Part shown: positions 47,363 to 56,705 of the stretch, one piece after another
How the letters are laid out: each line of letters starts with the position of its first letter
How positions within the stretch are numbered: position 1 is the stretch's first letter
Assembly (NCBI RefSeq): GCF_900130075.1
Contig: NZ_LT671418.1
Location: 868,001-932,000, forward strand
Direction: 5' to 3'
Length of the DNA: 64,000 nucleotides
From: Herminiimonas arsenitoxidans
GTDB lineage: Bacteria; Pseudomonadota; Gammaproteobacteria; Burkholderiales; Burkholderiaceae_D
Translations under genes and position numbers: made by a program
The notes under the pieces: generated by a model
Seen by the model: only the letters and a program-made list of their open reading frames with translations
Databases searched by the model: none
What the model was told of the DNA's origin: nothing

Positions 47363-48199
47363 TCATGGACTCTCCTTAGGGAGATAGGACTGGGGATTTA
47401 TTTTCTGCAGCTTCTCCAGCAAGCTTGCATCGGATACTTCTCCAATGCGAGAGTCCATTAAGTTACCGCTTGCATCAAAAAAATACGTCGAAGGCATCCC
47501 TTTAACTCCAAATTCCTTTCCGGCGACACCCGATGTATCCATGAGTACATTTCGTATCATTAGATGATTTGATGCCAAGAACTGCTCCACTTGCAACTTC
47601 GACTCACCCTGATTAATAAACACAAAATTAATGCCAGGATTCTGTTGCTGTGCCTTCTCAAGAACTGGCATCTCTCTCTGACAAGGCGGACACCAAGTTG
47701 CCCAAAAATTGATGACCGTAGGCTGGCCCTTAAACTTTGCCAGATAAACCTCATCGCCAGTCATTGAATTAAGTTTCAAGTCAGGAATAGGAAGTGCATC
47801 CTTTGCCAGCATTGCCAAGGCGACAGTCCCAGCTATCCACACTAAGCTAGAACCGAACATCACGAGGAGTAGCGGCTTCCTTAAATAAACTTTCCTTTTA
47901 ATCAGTAGAAGTGCATACAGCCATGCAGCTATAACACCCGCCTGTGCGTTCCAACCGCCATCTCGTATATCAAGAATATCTAATGGGCTGGAAAAATAAG
48001 CTGCTCTGTATTGAATAACAAATGCGATACGAGCCACCAATACCGCGACAACGAGAATTTTGAAAAAATGATTCTCGATAGTCTTTTCAGTGCCCTTATC
48101 CACAAGCTTCGCAATAAGGTTGCCGATGAAGACTGCTACGGCAATCAAAATAAGTGAATACGGAATCGCGAGCGGGCCGATTTGTAAAGATGATGTCAT
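47363..48199 (-). CDS. Fusion of an Lgt-like membrane domain with a TlpA-type thioredoxin
   Basis: A 278-residue protein. Residues 1-130 have four or more membrane segments and resemble prolipoprotein diacylglyceryl transferase (VARIAFVIQYRAAYF, then DIRDGGWNAQAGVIAAW). The catalytic HGG of Lgt is replaced by QAG, so transferase activity is doubtful. There is no Cys in the membrane part, so it is not a DsbD-like electron carrier. Residues 138-270 are a periplasmic thioredoxin domain of the TlpA/ResA type with WCPPC (Cys170, Cys173) and cis-Pro236 in GMPSTYF. It is likely a membrane-tethered disulfide reductase. It is convergent with the chemoreceptor. Confidence 0.85.
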   Translation of the reverse strand: MTSSLQIGPLAIPYSLILIAVAVFIGNLIAKLVDKGTEKTIENHFFKILVVAVLVARIAFVIQYRAAYFSSPLDILDIRDGGWNAQAGVIAAWLYALLLIKRKVYLRKPLLLVMFGSSLVWIAGTVALAMLAKDALPIPDLKLNSMTGDEVYLAKFKGQPTVINFWATWCPPCQREMPVLEKAQQQNPGINFVFINQGESKLQVEQFLASNHLMIRNVLMDTSGVAGKEFGVKGMPSTYFFDASGNLMDSRIGEVSDASLLEKLQKINPQSYLPKESP

Positions 48200-48360
48200 C
48201 GATTGCCATCCTGTCTAATGAACTGAGAAAAACGTTGTATCAAGCCGGAAGATGAGAACGCTACTCACGCTAGACTCGACGGATGGATGCAACACCCAGC
48301 CTTCCTGTGAGTGTTACTGTGGAGTGCGCCTAAGATCGCAGCAAGGCTTGTTAGATCCTC

Positions 48361-48402
48361 AAAAACAAAAAGGCCAATCAGTTGATTGGCCTTTTTGTTT
48401 TT
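48361..48402. terminator. Perfect bidirectional terminator downstream of tRNA-Pro
   Basis: Perfect 20-bp inverted repeat with a 2-bp centre: 48361-48380 and 48383-48402 are exact reverse complements. The core is GGCCAATCA / TGATTGGCC, flanked by A-rich and T-rich tails. It begins 8 bp past the tRNA 3' end. Confidence 0.9.
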
Positions 48403-48410
48403 AATTTTAT

Positions 48411-48487
48411 TGGTCGGGACGGAGTGATTCGAACACTCGACCCCTTGCACCCCATGCAAGTACGCTACCAGGCTGCGCTACGCCCCG
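48411..48487 (-). tRNA. tRNA-Pro (GGG)
   Basis: A 77-nt cloverleaf on the minus strand. Acceptor CGGGGCG pairs with CGTCCCG (one G-T), anticodon stem-loop CTTGC-ATGGGGT-GCAAG with anticodon GGG, T loop GTTCGAAT, and ACCA encoded. It ends the pheST-ihfA-merR-tRNA block. Confidence 0.95.
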
Positions 48488-48564
48488 ACAAGCGAAAAAT
48501 TATACCAGAGCAGGAATGTATTTTCGTCATGCATCAGCGTGAAATTCTTGCACTAACGCAGTAC

Positions 48565-48951
48565 TTATTTCAGCAGCGCCAAAATCTCGATCAGTTCATT
48601 GCGAATAGCTGATAACTGACCGGAGTCGACTGTTGCAGCAGGTGGAGCATCATCGTCCAAGTGCGCATCCAGAATACGGCTATCCAGCTTATTACGCGCG
48701 CCGCTGATAGTGAAACCTTGTTCGTACAGCAGTTCACGAATACGACGAATCAGCAGTACTTCATGATGCTGGTAGTAGCGGCGGTTACCGCGACGCTTCA
48801 CTGGTTTCAACTGCGTAAATTCCTGCTCCCAATAACGCAGGACGTGCGGCTTCACGCCACACAATTCGCTGACTTCACCAATGGTGAAATAACGTTTTGC
48901 GGGAATCGGTGGCAATGCAACCAATTCTGGTTTCTGGATCCGTTCGTTCAT
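48565..48951 (-). CDS. MerR-family transcriptional regulator
   Basis: A 128-residue regulator. The winged helix-turn-helix of the MerR family is near 20-90 (FTIGEVSELCGVKPHVLRYW, then RRYYQHHEVLLIRRIRELLY). The C-terminal part is short and has no Cys pair, so it does not look like a metal sensor. It begins 5 bp after the ihfA stop, so it is cotranscribed with pheS-pheT-ihfA. This position is common in proteobacteria. Its targets are unknown. Confidence 0.9.
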   Translation of the reverse strand: MNERIQKPELVALPPIPAKRYFTIGEVSELCGVKPHVLRYWEQEFTQLKPVKRRGNRRYYQHHEVLLIRRIRELLYEQGFTISGARNKLDSRILDAHLDDDAPPAATVDSGQLSAIRNELIEILALLK

Positions 48952-48956
48952 TTAAT

Positions 48957-49370
48957 TCAGGCTGTATGCGCGAGCGGTTTTTGGCTGGAATCCTCTACCA
49001 TGCCTTTGAGCTTCTGGCTCGCATGAAAGGTGACGACGCGACGCGCCGTGATTGGAATTTCTTCCCCGGTCTTTGGATTACGTCCCGGACGCTGCGGTTT
49101 GTCACGCAACTGGAAATTGCCGAATCCGGACAATTTGACCGCTTCGCCACGTTCCAGTGCGTTACGAATTTCATCGAAAAACGTCTCGACCATATCTTTG
49201 GCTTCGCGCTTGTTCAAGCCAACTTGCTCAAACAGCAACTCAGCCAACTCAGCCTTGGTCAAGGTTGGCAAGTCTTTTTCAGCTTGCGAACGCACCTGCG
49301 CCTCCAACATCGCGCGGTTGAGATCGGCAGCTAATACTGATTGGAGTTCGGCTGAATTCACGTCGTTCAT
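48957..49370 (-). CDS. ihfA: Integration host factor alpha subunit
   Basis: DNA-bending protein that forms IHF with IhfB. It has 137 residues from the ATG at 49370, which has an AGGGA Shine-Dalgarno. The IHF/HU core starts at [20 protein letters not shown] near residue 37 and contains [21 protein letters not shown]. coli IhfA begins almost at this core, so the first 35 residues are an extension rich in Ala, Glu and Asn. An internal ATG (49310) could shorten it. It lies 19 bp after pheT. Confidence 0.94.
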   Translation of the reverse strand: MNDVNSAELQSVLAADLNRAMLEAQVRSQAEKDLPTLTKAELAELLFEQVGLNKREAKDMVETFFDEIRNALERGEAVKLSGFGNFQLRDKPQRPGRNPKTGEEIPITARRVVTFHASQKLKGMVEDSSQKPLAHTA

Positions 49371-49389
49371 ATTATTATTCCCTGCCTCT

Positions 49390-51819
49390 TTATGCACGCA
49401 ATTTAGCCCCATGCTTTGTACTAGCGGCGGCAACAAATGCAGCCATTGCGGCATCGACCAAATCATCTTGCAGGGTTAATTGAGTATCTTGTAAGGTGAA
49501 GCGGAAAGCAAGGCTTTTTTCATCCGACTCCAATCCCTTTCCACGATATTCATCAAATAAAACAACCACTTGCAGAATATGACAAACTGGATTAGCTTGC
49601 TTTTCAGCAACAAAGCTATCCATCAAATCCTGCATGGAGACTGTTTGTTTGACGACCAAAGCCAGATCCCGTGTTACTGCCGGGAACTTGGAAATCTCTT
49701 TGTAAGAAGGTACGTCTACTCGCTGCAAGGCATCTGCATCAACCTCGAACAAAACAGGTGCCAGCGGCAGATCGTACTTTTGCTGCCAACGTGGATGCAA
49801 TTCACCGATAAAGCCGACTACTTTGCCTTCGAGCAAAACGTTAGCAGAGCGTCCTGGATGCAATGCTGGATGCTCTACTTTGGTAAAGCTCAGCTTCTTC
49901 GGTGCAAACAATGCTTCCAGATCAGCTTTGACATCGAAGTAATCGACATTGCGTGATGCTTGTCCCCATTGCTCTTCAGCAATCGAACCATAGGCCATCG
50001 CAGCCACGCGTTTAGGCTGATCGTAACCAGCGACCGATAATGGCCCGTCTTGTTTTTCATTGTTGCGCAGATACACAGCGCCAATTTCAAACAAGCGAAT
50101 ACGGCTGACTTTACGATTCAGGTTGTAGCGCACATTCGCGATCAAGCTACCGATCATCGATGAACGCATAACGCTCATCTGACTAGCGATCGGATTCAAC
50201 AATTTGATCGGATTGGTATTGCCGGCAAAATCGGCTTCCCACGTTTGTTCGACAAAGCTGAAGTTAACTACTTCCTGGTAATCCGCATCGGCCAACTGGC
50301 GACGGACAGTAAACAAGGAACGTGTATTCTCTGGGCGAATACGCATTGCGCTCGCAGCGACTGGTGGCAAGGCTGGAATATTCTCAAAACCATAGACGCG
50401 CGCAATCTCTTCAATCAGATCTTCTTCAATCTCGATATCGAAGCGATACGACGGTGGCGTGACAGAAAACACACCATCTTTTTGCGTGAACGACAAACCA
50501 AGTCGCGTAAAGATATCTGCAATCAGTTCATCTGTCAGCGGTACACCGATGACTTTGACGGCGCGTGCAGTACGCACACTGACAGGCTCGCGCTTAGGCA
50601 AGTTGACGATGTGATCGTCGATAGGACCAACAGCGGTTTGATCTTTCTGGCCGCAAATTTCAACGATTAATGCAGTGATGCGCTCCATGTGCTCAACCGT
50701 CGTAGCGAAATCAACGCCACGCTCAAAACGATGCGCTGCATCGGTAGAGAAGTTAAAACGACGTCCACGACCTTGAATAGCATTTGGATACCAGAATGCT
50801 GCTTCAAGGTAGATATCTTGCGTATCAAGCGATACGGCGCTTGCGTCGCCGCCCATGATGCCGGCCAGCGATTCGATTTCTTTCTCGTCAGCGATCACGC
50901 CTATCCACTCATCGACTGCAACGGTATTGCCGTTCAACAGTTTCAGCGATTCACCGGCTTTGCCCCAACGAATATCCAAACCGCCGTGGATCTTGCTCAG
51001 ATCGAACACATGCGTAGGACGACCGAGTTCCAGCATCACGTAATTGGAAATATCAACCAGCGCCGAGATCGGACGTTGACCACTACGTTCCAGACGTTGC
51101 TTCATCCAGTCTGGTGTTTGTGCTTTAGCGTTCAAGCCACGAATGATACGACCGGAAAAACGACCACATAAATCAGGGGCAGAAACCGTCACTGGCAATA
51201 CATCAGTAATCGTTGCAGGAACGGTCTGATAGGTCGGCGCTTTCAATGGCGTACCAGTCAACGCGGATACTTCACGCGCGACACCCAATACCGACAGACA
51301 ATCTGCCTTGTTCGGGGTCAGCTTGATCGTGAACTTCAAATCGTTCAGTTGATAGTAATCACGGAAATTTTGACCGATCGGTGCATCAGCTGGCAAATCC
51401 ATCAAGCCGCCCTGCTCGTCCGACAATTTCAATTCTTTTGCCGAACACAACATGCCTTGCGATTCCACACCGCGCAATGCACCGACTTTGATTTCGAACG
51501 GTTTGCCGTCTTCACCTGGCGGCAAGATTGCACCTGCCATTGCACAGACAACCTTCATGCCGACGCGCACATTCGGCGCACCACACACGATGTTGAGCAT
51601 GGTGCCGGTACCAGCATTGACTTGACACACGTTCAAACGATCAGCGTTTGGATGTTTGGCGACTTCCAACACTTCTGCCACCACCACATTCGAGAATGGT
51701 GGCGCGACCGGCTCAACCTCTTCGACCTCGAGGCCAGACATCGTCAACAAGTGTGCCAATTCGTCCGAAGTCATGTTCGGATCGACCATCGTACGGAGCC
51801 AGCTTTCGGAAAATTGCAT
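49390..51819 (-). CDS. pheT: Phenylalanine-tRNA ligase beta subunit
   Basis: Large subunit of the alpha2-beta2 synthetase. It has 809 residues. An N-terminal tRNA-binding EMAP-like domain spans about 40-150 ([20 protein letters not shown]). B3/B4 editing and B5 domains follow. The C-terminal ferredoxin-fold anticodon-binding domain ends with [17 protein letters not shown]. It follows pheS by 88 bp and precedes ihfA by 19 bp. Confidence 0.97.
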   Translation of the reverse strand: MQFSESWLRTMVDPNMTSDELAHLLTMSGLEVEEVEPVAPPFSNVVVAEVLEVAKHPNADRLNVCQVNAGTGTMLNIVCGAPNVRVGMKVVCAMAGAILPPGEDGKPFEIKVGALRGVESQGMLCSAKELKLSDEQGGLMDLPADAPIGQNFRDYYQLNDLKFTIKLTPNKADCLSVLGVAREVSALTGTPLKAPTYQTVPATITDVLPVTVSAPDLCGRFSGRIIRGLNAKAQTPDWMKQRLERSGQRPISALVDISNYVMLELGRPTHVFDLSKIHGGLDIRWGKAGESLKLLNGNTVAVDEWIGVIADEKEIESLAGIMGGDASAVSLDTQDIYLEAAFWYPNAIQGRGRRFNFSTDAAHRFERGVDFATTVEHMERITALIVEICGQKDQTAVGPIDDHIVNLPKREPVSVRTARAVKVIGVPLTDELIADIFTRLGLSFTQKDGVFSVTPPSYRFDIEIEEDLIEEIARVYGFENIPALPPVAASAMRIRPENTRSLFTVRRQLADADYQEVVNFSFVEQTWEADFAGNTNPIKLLNPIASQMSVMRSSMIGSLIANVRYNLNRKVSRIRLFEIGAVYLRNNEKQDGPLSVAGYDQPKRVAAMAYGSIAEEQWGQASRNVDYFDVKADLEALFAPKKLSFTKVEHPALHPGRSANVLLEGKVVGFIGELHPRWQQKYDLPLAPVLFEVDADALQRVDVPSYKEISKFPAVTRDLALVVKQTVSMQDLMDSFVAEKQANPVCHILQVVVLFDEYRGKGLESDEKSLAFRFTLQDTQLTLQDDLVDAAMAAFVAAASTKHGAKLRA

Positions 51820-51907
51820 GATTAAAACCTTTTGCCACAGACGTCACAAAAATACAGAAAGAATCAGAGCAGGCGCTCAATGAGCGCGCTCCGGCTTGTC
51901 ACTGCTT

Positions 51908-52924
51908 TTAGTTGAATTGTTTGAGAAACCGCAAATCGCCTTCGTAGAACAGGCGCAGATCGTTGATGCCATAACGCAGCATCGTCAAGCGTTCCAGACC
52001 GGAGCCGAACGCGAAGCCGATGTATTGTTCTGGATCGATACCCATATTGCGCAGCACGGTCGGATGCACTTGACCAGCGCCTGAGACTTCCAGCCAGCGA
52101 CCTTTCAATGGACCGCTACCGAAAGCAATATCAATCTCGGCCGACGGTTCCGTGAACGGGAAATACGATGGGCGGAAACGCACTTGCAAATCGTCGGTTT
52201 CAAAGAAGGCTTTGACGAAATTAAGGTAGACACCTTTCAAGTCGGCGAAGCTGATGTTTTCATCGATCCACAAACCTTCGACCTGATGGAACATAGGCGA
52301 GTGCGTCGCATCGCTATCGACACGATAAGTACGACCAGGCGCTATCACACGGATCGGCGGTTTGTTCATGCGCGCATAACGCACTTGCATCGGACTGGTG
52401 TGCGTACGCAACAGCAAAGGCTTGCCTTGCGTATCGTTGCCGTCGATGTAGAAAGTGTCTTGCATCGAACGCGCTGGATGATTCTCCGGGCTGTTCAATG
52501 CGGTGAAATTAGTCCAGTCGTTTTCAATTTCCGGGCCGTCGGCAACATCAAAGCCTATCGAACCGAAAATTTCTTCGACGCGCTGCCATGTGCGCATTAC
52601 TGGGTGTATGCCGCCGGTACCGCGACCGCGGCCTGGCAGTGTAATGTCGATCGCCTCTGCGTTCAGACGCGCTTCCATCTGTGCATTCGATAATGCATCA
52701 CGACGTGCGGTCAGTGCAGCTTCGATTTTTTCTTTGGCGGAATTAATGACAGCGCCCTGTGCTTTGCGCTCATCCGGCGCAAGCTTGCCCAGGCTCTTCA
52801 TTTGTTCGGTGATCTGTCCCGTTTTACCGAGGTACTTCGCTTTCGCGTTTTCCAGCGCGGCGGCATCATCTGCGACGGCGAAATCGGTCTGGGCTTGAAT
52901 GACAAGTTGTTCTAGGGGATTCAT
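51908..52924 (-). CDS. pheS: Phenylalanine-tRNA ligase alpha subunit
   Basis: Catalytic class II subunit. It has 338 residues from the ATG at 52924 ([12 protein letters not shown]). An N-terminal coiled coil covers about 1-90. Motif 2 is near [20 protein letters not shown] and motif 3 is [18 protein letters not shown]. The Shine-Dalgarno AAGGA is about 14 bp from this ATG, which is long. The frame is open upstream for 25 codons with many aromatic residues, which may be a leader or an N-terminal extension (see 52925-52999). Confidence 0.96.
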   Translation of the reverse strand: MNPLEQLVIQAQTDFAVADDAAALENAKAKYLGKTGQITEQMKSLGKLAPDERKAQGAVINSAKEKIEAALTARRDALSNAQMEARLNAEAIDITLPGRGRGTGGIHPVMRTWQRVEEIFGSIGFDVADGPEIENDWTNFTALNSPENHPARSMQDTFYIDGNDTQGKPLLLRTHTSPMQVRYARMNKPPIRVIAPGRTYRVDSDATHSPMFHQVEGLWIDENISFADLKGVYLNFVKAFFETDDLQVRFRPSYFPFTEPSAEIDIAFGSGPLKGRWLEVSGAGQVHPTVLRNMGIDPEQYIGFAFGSGLERLTMLRYGINDLRLFYEGDLRFLKQFN

Positions 52925-52999
52925 GCGGTATGTTTTCGTCCTTAACAAGGAAGCCGAAAAAGAAGCCCAAAAGGCTGTGCAAAAATAAAAACGGGACAT
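52925..52999 (-). promoter_or_regulatory. Aromatic-rich in-frame leader ahead of pheS
   Basis: An ATG at 52999 opens a frame continuous with pheS that reads [17 protein letters not shown], with four Phe, one Tyr and one Trp in the first 15 residues. A weak AGCC / GGCT stem followed by T-rich sequence lies within it. This recalls Phe-codon attenuation of pheST in enterics (PheM leader), but no stop codon separates it from pheS. Confidence 0.35.
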
Positions 53000-53032
53000 A
53001 GGTATAAACCCTGCCCCGCTCTCGGATATTGC

Positions 53033-53054
53033 TGCACTGTCCGAAGACAGTGCA
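53033..53054 (-). promoter_or_regulatory. TTCG-tetraloop hairpin between rplT and pheS
   Basis: A perfect 9-bp stem TGCACTGTC / GACAGTGCA with loop TTCG on the transcribed strand, 12 bp after the rplT stop. There is no T run, so it is more likely an mRNA stability or processing element than a terminator. Confidence 0.5.
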
Positions 53055-53066
53055 TACGATCACAAC

Positions 53067-53426
53067 TTAAGCAGCGATGGTAGTTTTCACCTGATTCACG
53101 ATTGCCGCGAATGCTGGCTTGTCCATCACAGCCATATCGGCCAGGACTTTACGGTCCAGTTCGATGGATGCGCGTTTCAGACCGTTCATGAACACGCTGT
53201 ATGTCAGACCATGTTCACGCGATGCTGCATTGATACGGGTGATCCACAATGCGCGGAAAACACGTTTCTTGTTACGACGATCACGGTATGCATATTGACC
53301 AGCGCGCATAACTGCTTGCTTGGCAATACGGTAAACCTTGCTGCGACGACCACGATAGCCTTTAGCTTGATCGAGGACTTTTTTATGACGGGCCCGTGCT
53401 GTGACCCCACGTTTTACTCTAGGCAT
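53067..53426 (-). CDS. rplT: 50S ribosomal protein L20
   Basis: Early-assembling 23S rRNA-binding protein of 119 residues. The very basic N-terminus ([20 protein letters not shown]) and the [20 protein letters not shown] segment are diagnostic. L20 also represses its own operon in enterics. It follows rpmI by 26 bp. Confidence 0.98.
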   Translation of the reverse strand: MPRVKRGVTARARHKKVLDQAKGYRGRRSKVYRIAKQAVMRAGQYAYRDRRNKKRVFRALWITRINAASREHGLTYSVFMNGLKRASIELDRKVLADMAVMDKPAFAAIVNQVKTTIAA

Positions 53427-53452
53427 GATTGCTCCTGATTAATTGAGTGAGG

Positions 53453-53650
53453 TTAAGCGTTCGGCATCATTGCACGAACGGAATTCATGTTGGTGTCATG
53501 AACACCTACAGAGCCGCGCAATTGACGTTTGTTTTTGGTAGTTTTCTTGGTCAGAATGTGACGTTTGAAAGCTTGACCGCGTTTAACGGTTCCACCTGGA
53601 CGTACACGAAAGCGCTTTTTGGCGCTGCTTTTCGTTTTCATTTTAGGCAT
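53453..53650 (-). CDS. rpmI: 50S ribosomal protein L35
   Basis: A small 65-residue basic ribosomal protein with the L35 pattern [20 protein letters not shown]. It stands between infC and rplT, the invariant order in this operon. A hairpin in the infC-rpmI gap could take part in L20 feedback. Confidence 0.98.
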   Translation of the reverse strand: MPKMKTKSSAKKRFRVRPGGTVKRGQAFKRHILTKKTTKNKRQLRGSVGVHDTNMNSVRAMMPNA

Positions 53651-53744
53651 GACACTATCTGTCCTTTGGGGACAGCTCCATTTTTAACATGATTGCAGGT
53701 GGCAGCAATTTCGCTACACTTGGATGCCTACTCTCACTTGTTAT

Positions 53745-53766
53745 GCAGTGGAATCAAGTCCACTGC
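53745..53766 (-). promoter_or_regulatory. Hairpin in the infC-rpmI gap
   Basis: Stem GCAGTGGA / TCCACTGC with a 6-nt loop, about 45 bp past infC. In E. coli the L20 operator lies upstream of rpmI; this hairpin is in the matching position, but the L20-binding motif cannot be verified by eye. Confidence 0.4.
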
Positions 53767-53811
53767 TATTTTGTGTAAGCCGTCCGTTACCAGACGACTT
53801 CCACGAAATTC

Positions 53812-54333
53812 TTACTTCTTCTTCTTAGGCGACAGAACCATAATCATCTGACGGCCTTCCATCTTAGGAAACTGCTCAACTTGGCCGTATGGCTCCAAGT
53901 CAGCTTTCAAGCGTTCCAACATGCGGAAGCCGATGTCCTGATGAGCCATCTCACGACCGCGGAAACGCAGTGTGATCTTGGTTTTATCGCCGTCTTCCAG
54001 GAATTTGATCAGATTGCGCAGCTTGATGTTGTAATCACCATCATCGGTACCAGGCCGGAATTTGACTTCCTTAACCAGAATGATCTTCTGCTTCAGCTTG
54101 GCTTCGTGCGCCTTCTTTTGTTCCTGGTATTTGAACTTGCCGTAATCCATCAGGCGTGCGACCGGTGGTTGCGCAGTTGGCGCAATCTCTACCAGATCGA
54201 CGTTAGCCTCTTCCGCCAAACGGAAGGCTTCTGCCAGAGTAACGATACCGAGTGCCTCGTTTTCGACACCACTCAAACGCAATTCAGGCGCTGTAATTTC
54301 ACCGTTGATCCGATGCGACTTGTCAGTAGCTAT
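53812..54333 (-). CDS. infC: Translation initiation factor IF-3, non-canonical start codon
   Basis: Binds the 30S subunit and rejects wrong start codons. No ATG, GTG or TTG gives the complete N-terminus. The frame reads ATA-GCT-ACT-GAC-AAG (residues [13 protein letters not shown]), which is the expected IF-3 beginning, with a Shine-Dalgarno AAGGA 6 bp before the ATA. An in-frame ATT two codons upstream is an alternative but is too close to the Shine-Dalgarno. From ATA the protein has 173 residues. The E. coli gene starts with AUU for self-regulation, so a rare start here is meaningful. It is downstream of thrS by 59 bp. Confidence 0.94.
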   Translation of the reverse strand: MATDKSHRINGEITAPELRLSGVENEALGIVTLAEAFRLAEEANVDLVEIAPTAQPPVARLMDYGKFKYQEQKKAHEAKLKQKIILVKEVKFRPGTDDGDYNIKLRNLIKFLEDGDKTKITLRFRGREMAHQDIGFRMLERLKADLEPYGQVEQFPKMEGRQMIMVLSPKKKK

Positions 54334-54392
54334 TGCAATTTCCTTTTAAAATCAAATAATTAAGCCGTGCTCTTGCGCTATGGGTTGCCCCG

Positions 54393-56300
54393 TTAGGCTT
54401 TGGCTTCAGTCTCATTATTGAGACGTTCCACCAACAAATCGACAGGCATTACACCCAGATCGACATTACCTCGCGCTCGCACGGCCACTGTACCTGCGTC
54501 CCGTTCTTTATCGCCAATAACAATGATGTACGGCAGCTTCTGAACGGAATGCTCGCGTATTTTATAGGTTATTTTCTCATTACGCAAATCAAGGTGAACT
54601 CTAAACCCTTGTTTTTTCAGGTTTTGTGCAACAGCCTGTGCATATTCAGCCTGTGCGTCAGAGATGTTCAGCACGGCAATTTGCACCGGAGCCAACCATA
54701 ATGGCAACGCACCAGCGTAGTGCTCGATCAAAATACCGATGAAACGCTCAAGCGAACCAACGATGGCTCGGTGCAACATGATCGGTGTTTTACGGGTGTT
54801 ATCAACAGCAACATATTCCGCACCCAGACGACCCGGCATCGATGGATCGATCTGCACCGTACCGACTTGCCATGCACGTCCGAGACTGTCTTTCAGGTGG
54901 TATTCAATTTTCGGACCGTAGAATGCACCCTCGCCCGGCAATTCGGTCCAGCTCACGCCACAGGCACGCAGCGCGGAACGCAGCGATTCCTCAGCGATAT
55001 CCCAGCTTTCCTCGGTGCCGATGCGACTCTCCGGACGCAAAGCCAGCTTGACGTCGATATTTTCAAAACCAAAGGCAGCGTACACGGCCATAGCCTGCGC
55101 ATGGAAAGCCGTTACTTCTTCAGCAATTTGTTCTTCTGTACAGAAAATGTGGCCGTCATCCTGCGTAAAGCCACGCACGCGCATCATGCCGTGCAAGGCG
55201 CCGGATGGCTCGTTGCGATGGCACTGGCCGAATTCGCCGTAACGCAGAGGCAAATCGCGATAACTACGCATATCGCTATTGTAAATTTGTACATGGCCTG
55301 GGCAGTTCATCGGCTTGAGCGCGTATGAACGGTTTTCCGACTCGGTCACGAACATGTTTTCGCGATAGTTATCCCAGTGGCCGGTTTTTTCCCACAAGCC
55401 GCGATCCAGGATTTGCGGTGCTTTGACTTCCTGATAATCGTTGTCTTGGTAGACCTTGCGCATGTATTGCTCGACCTGTTGCCAGATCGACCAGCCTTTT
55501 GGATGCCAAAAGATCAAGCCTGGCGCTTCTTCCTGGAAGTGGAAGAAATCCAGCTGTTTACCCAGTTTGCGGTGATCGCGCTTCTCGGCTTCTTCCAGCA
55601 TGTGCAGATAAGCTTCCTGCTCTTCTTTCTTTGCCCATGCGGTACCGTAGATACGCTGCAGCATTTCATTTTTGGAATCACCACGCCAGTAGGCACCGGC
55701 CAGCTTCATCAGCTTGAATACTTTGAGCTTGCCGGTCGACGGCACATGCGGTCCGCGGCACAAGTCGGTGAACTTGCCTTCGGTGTAGAGCGAGACTTCC
55801 TGGTCTGCCGGGATCGATTCGATAATTTCAGCTTTATAAGCCTCGCCTATCGATTTGAAATAGGCGACAGCTTCGTCGCGCGGCATGACTTTACGGGTAA
55901 CTGGCTCGTCTTTTTTCGCCAGTTCGGTCATTTTCTTTTCGATCGCGACTAAATCGTCCGGCGTGAACGGACGCTTGTACGAAAAATCGTAATAGAAGCC
56001 GTTGTCGATCACCGGGCCAATAGTGACTTGCGCGTCCGGGAACAACTCCTTGACTGCGTAGGCTAGCAAGTGAGCAGTCGAATGGCGGATTACATCGAGG
56101 CCGTCAGCATCTTTATCGGTAATGATAGCCAGATCACTATCCTGCTCGATCAGATACGAGGTATCCACGACATTGCCGTTGACCTTGCCGGCAAGTGCAG
56201 CTTTGGCAAGACCGGTACCGATATTGGCAGCAACTTGTGCCACGGTGACAGGCGTATCGAATTCGCGTTGCGAACCATCGGGAAGGCGGACTGTAATCAT
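54393..56300 (-). CDS. thrS: Threonine-tRNA ligase
   Basis: Charges tRNA-Thr. It has 635 residues from the ATG at 56300, which has GGAG 7 bp upstream; an ATG 30 bp earlier is less well placed. The N-terminal TGS domain is about 1-62, and the editing domain has the [16 protein letters not shown] motif near 72-88. In the class II core, zinc is held by the Cys in [10 protein letters not shown] and His residues. The C-terminal anticodon-binding domain is normal ([17 protein letters not shown]). It heads thrS-infC-rpmI-rplT-pheST-ihfA-merR. Confidence 0.98.
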   Translation of the reverse strand: MITVRLPDGSQREFDTPVTVAQVAANIGTGLAKAALAGKVNGNVVDTSYLIEQDSDLAIITDKDADGLDVIRHSTAHLLAYAVKELFPDAQVTIGPVIDNGFYYDFSYKRPFTPDDLVAIEKKMTELAKKDEPVTRKVMPRDEAVAYFKSIGEAYKAEIIESIPADQEVSLYTEGKFTDLCRGPHVPSTGKLKVFKLMKLAGAYWRGDSKNEMLQRIYGTAWAKKEEQEAYLHMLEEAEKRDHRKLGKQLDFFHFQEEAPGLIFWHPKGWSIWQQVEQYMRKVYQDNDYQEVKAPQILDRGLWEKTGHWDNYRENMFVTESENRSYALKPMNCPGHVQIYNSDMRSYRDLPLRYGEFGQCHRNEPSGALHGMMRVRGFTQDDGHIFCTEEQIAEEVTAFHAQAMAVYAAFGFENIDVKLALRPESRIGTEESWDIAEESLRSALRACGVSWTELPGEGAFYGPKIEYHLKDSLGRAWQVGTVQIDPSMPGRLGAEYVAVDNTRKTPIMLHRAIVGSLERFIGILIEHYAGALPLWLAPVQIAVLNISDAQAEYAQAVAQNLKKQGFRVHLDLRNEKITYKIREHSVQKLPYIIVIGDKERDAGTVAVRARGNVDLGVMPVDLLVERLNNETEAKA

Positions 56301-56371
56301 TTTGCGCTCCGTTTCAGCGGGGACCTGCATGCTGACGCTAGATTGAAATTGAACAACAAAAAATGCGGACG

Positions 56372-56400
56372 AAAAAAAACGCGGGCTAGCCGCGCTTTTT
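56372..56400 (-). terminator. Terminator of tRNA-Val (GAC)
   Basis: Stem CGCGG / CCGCG with a GCTAG loop, followed on the minus strand by eight T. It separates tRNA-Val from thrS, so the thrS promoter should lie in 56301-56371. Confidence 0.75.
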
Positions 56401-56521
56401 CAAATAGTAATGACGAAAAAGAACCCGACTTAGCGTCGCTCAGAAACCGATGTGGTTGTCGTTCGCGGTGTCATAACCGGGTTTGCCTTTCTCGCTCTTA
56501 CAGGTTTTACCAATTTTTCGT

Positions 56522-56598
56522 TGGTAGGCACGATTGGACTCGAACCAACGACCCCTACCATGTCAAGGTAGTGCTCTAACCAGCTGAGCTACGCGCCT
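56522..56598 (-). tRNA. tRNA-Val (GAC)
   Basis: A 77-nt cloverleaf on the minus strand. Acceptor AGGCGCG pairs with CGTGCCT (one G-T), anticodon stem-loop CTACC-TTGACAT-GGTAG with anticodon GAC, T loop GTTCGAG, and ACCA encoded. Confidence 0.95.
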
Positions 56599-56609
56599 AA
56601 AGAAGCGAA

Positions 56610-56615
56610 ATTATA
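56610..56615 (-). promoter_or_regulatory. -10 box of tRNA-Val (GAC)
   Basis: Perfect TATAAT on the minus strand, 11 bp before the tRNA 5' end, with a poor -35 (TAGCTA) at 17 bp. The precursor would have a very short leader. Confidence 0.55.
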
Positions 56616-56705
56616 GCGACAAATTATCTACTTAGCTAGTGCTTGTGTGAACTAACTGCAAAAAAATCAAAGCGCGACAATTCTTCGCATTGAAATTCAT
56701 GCAAA

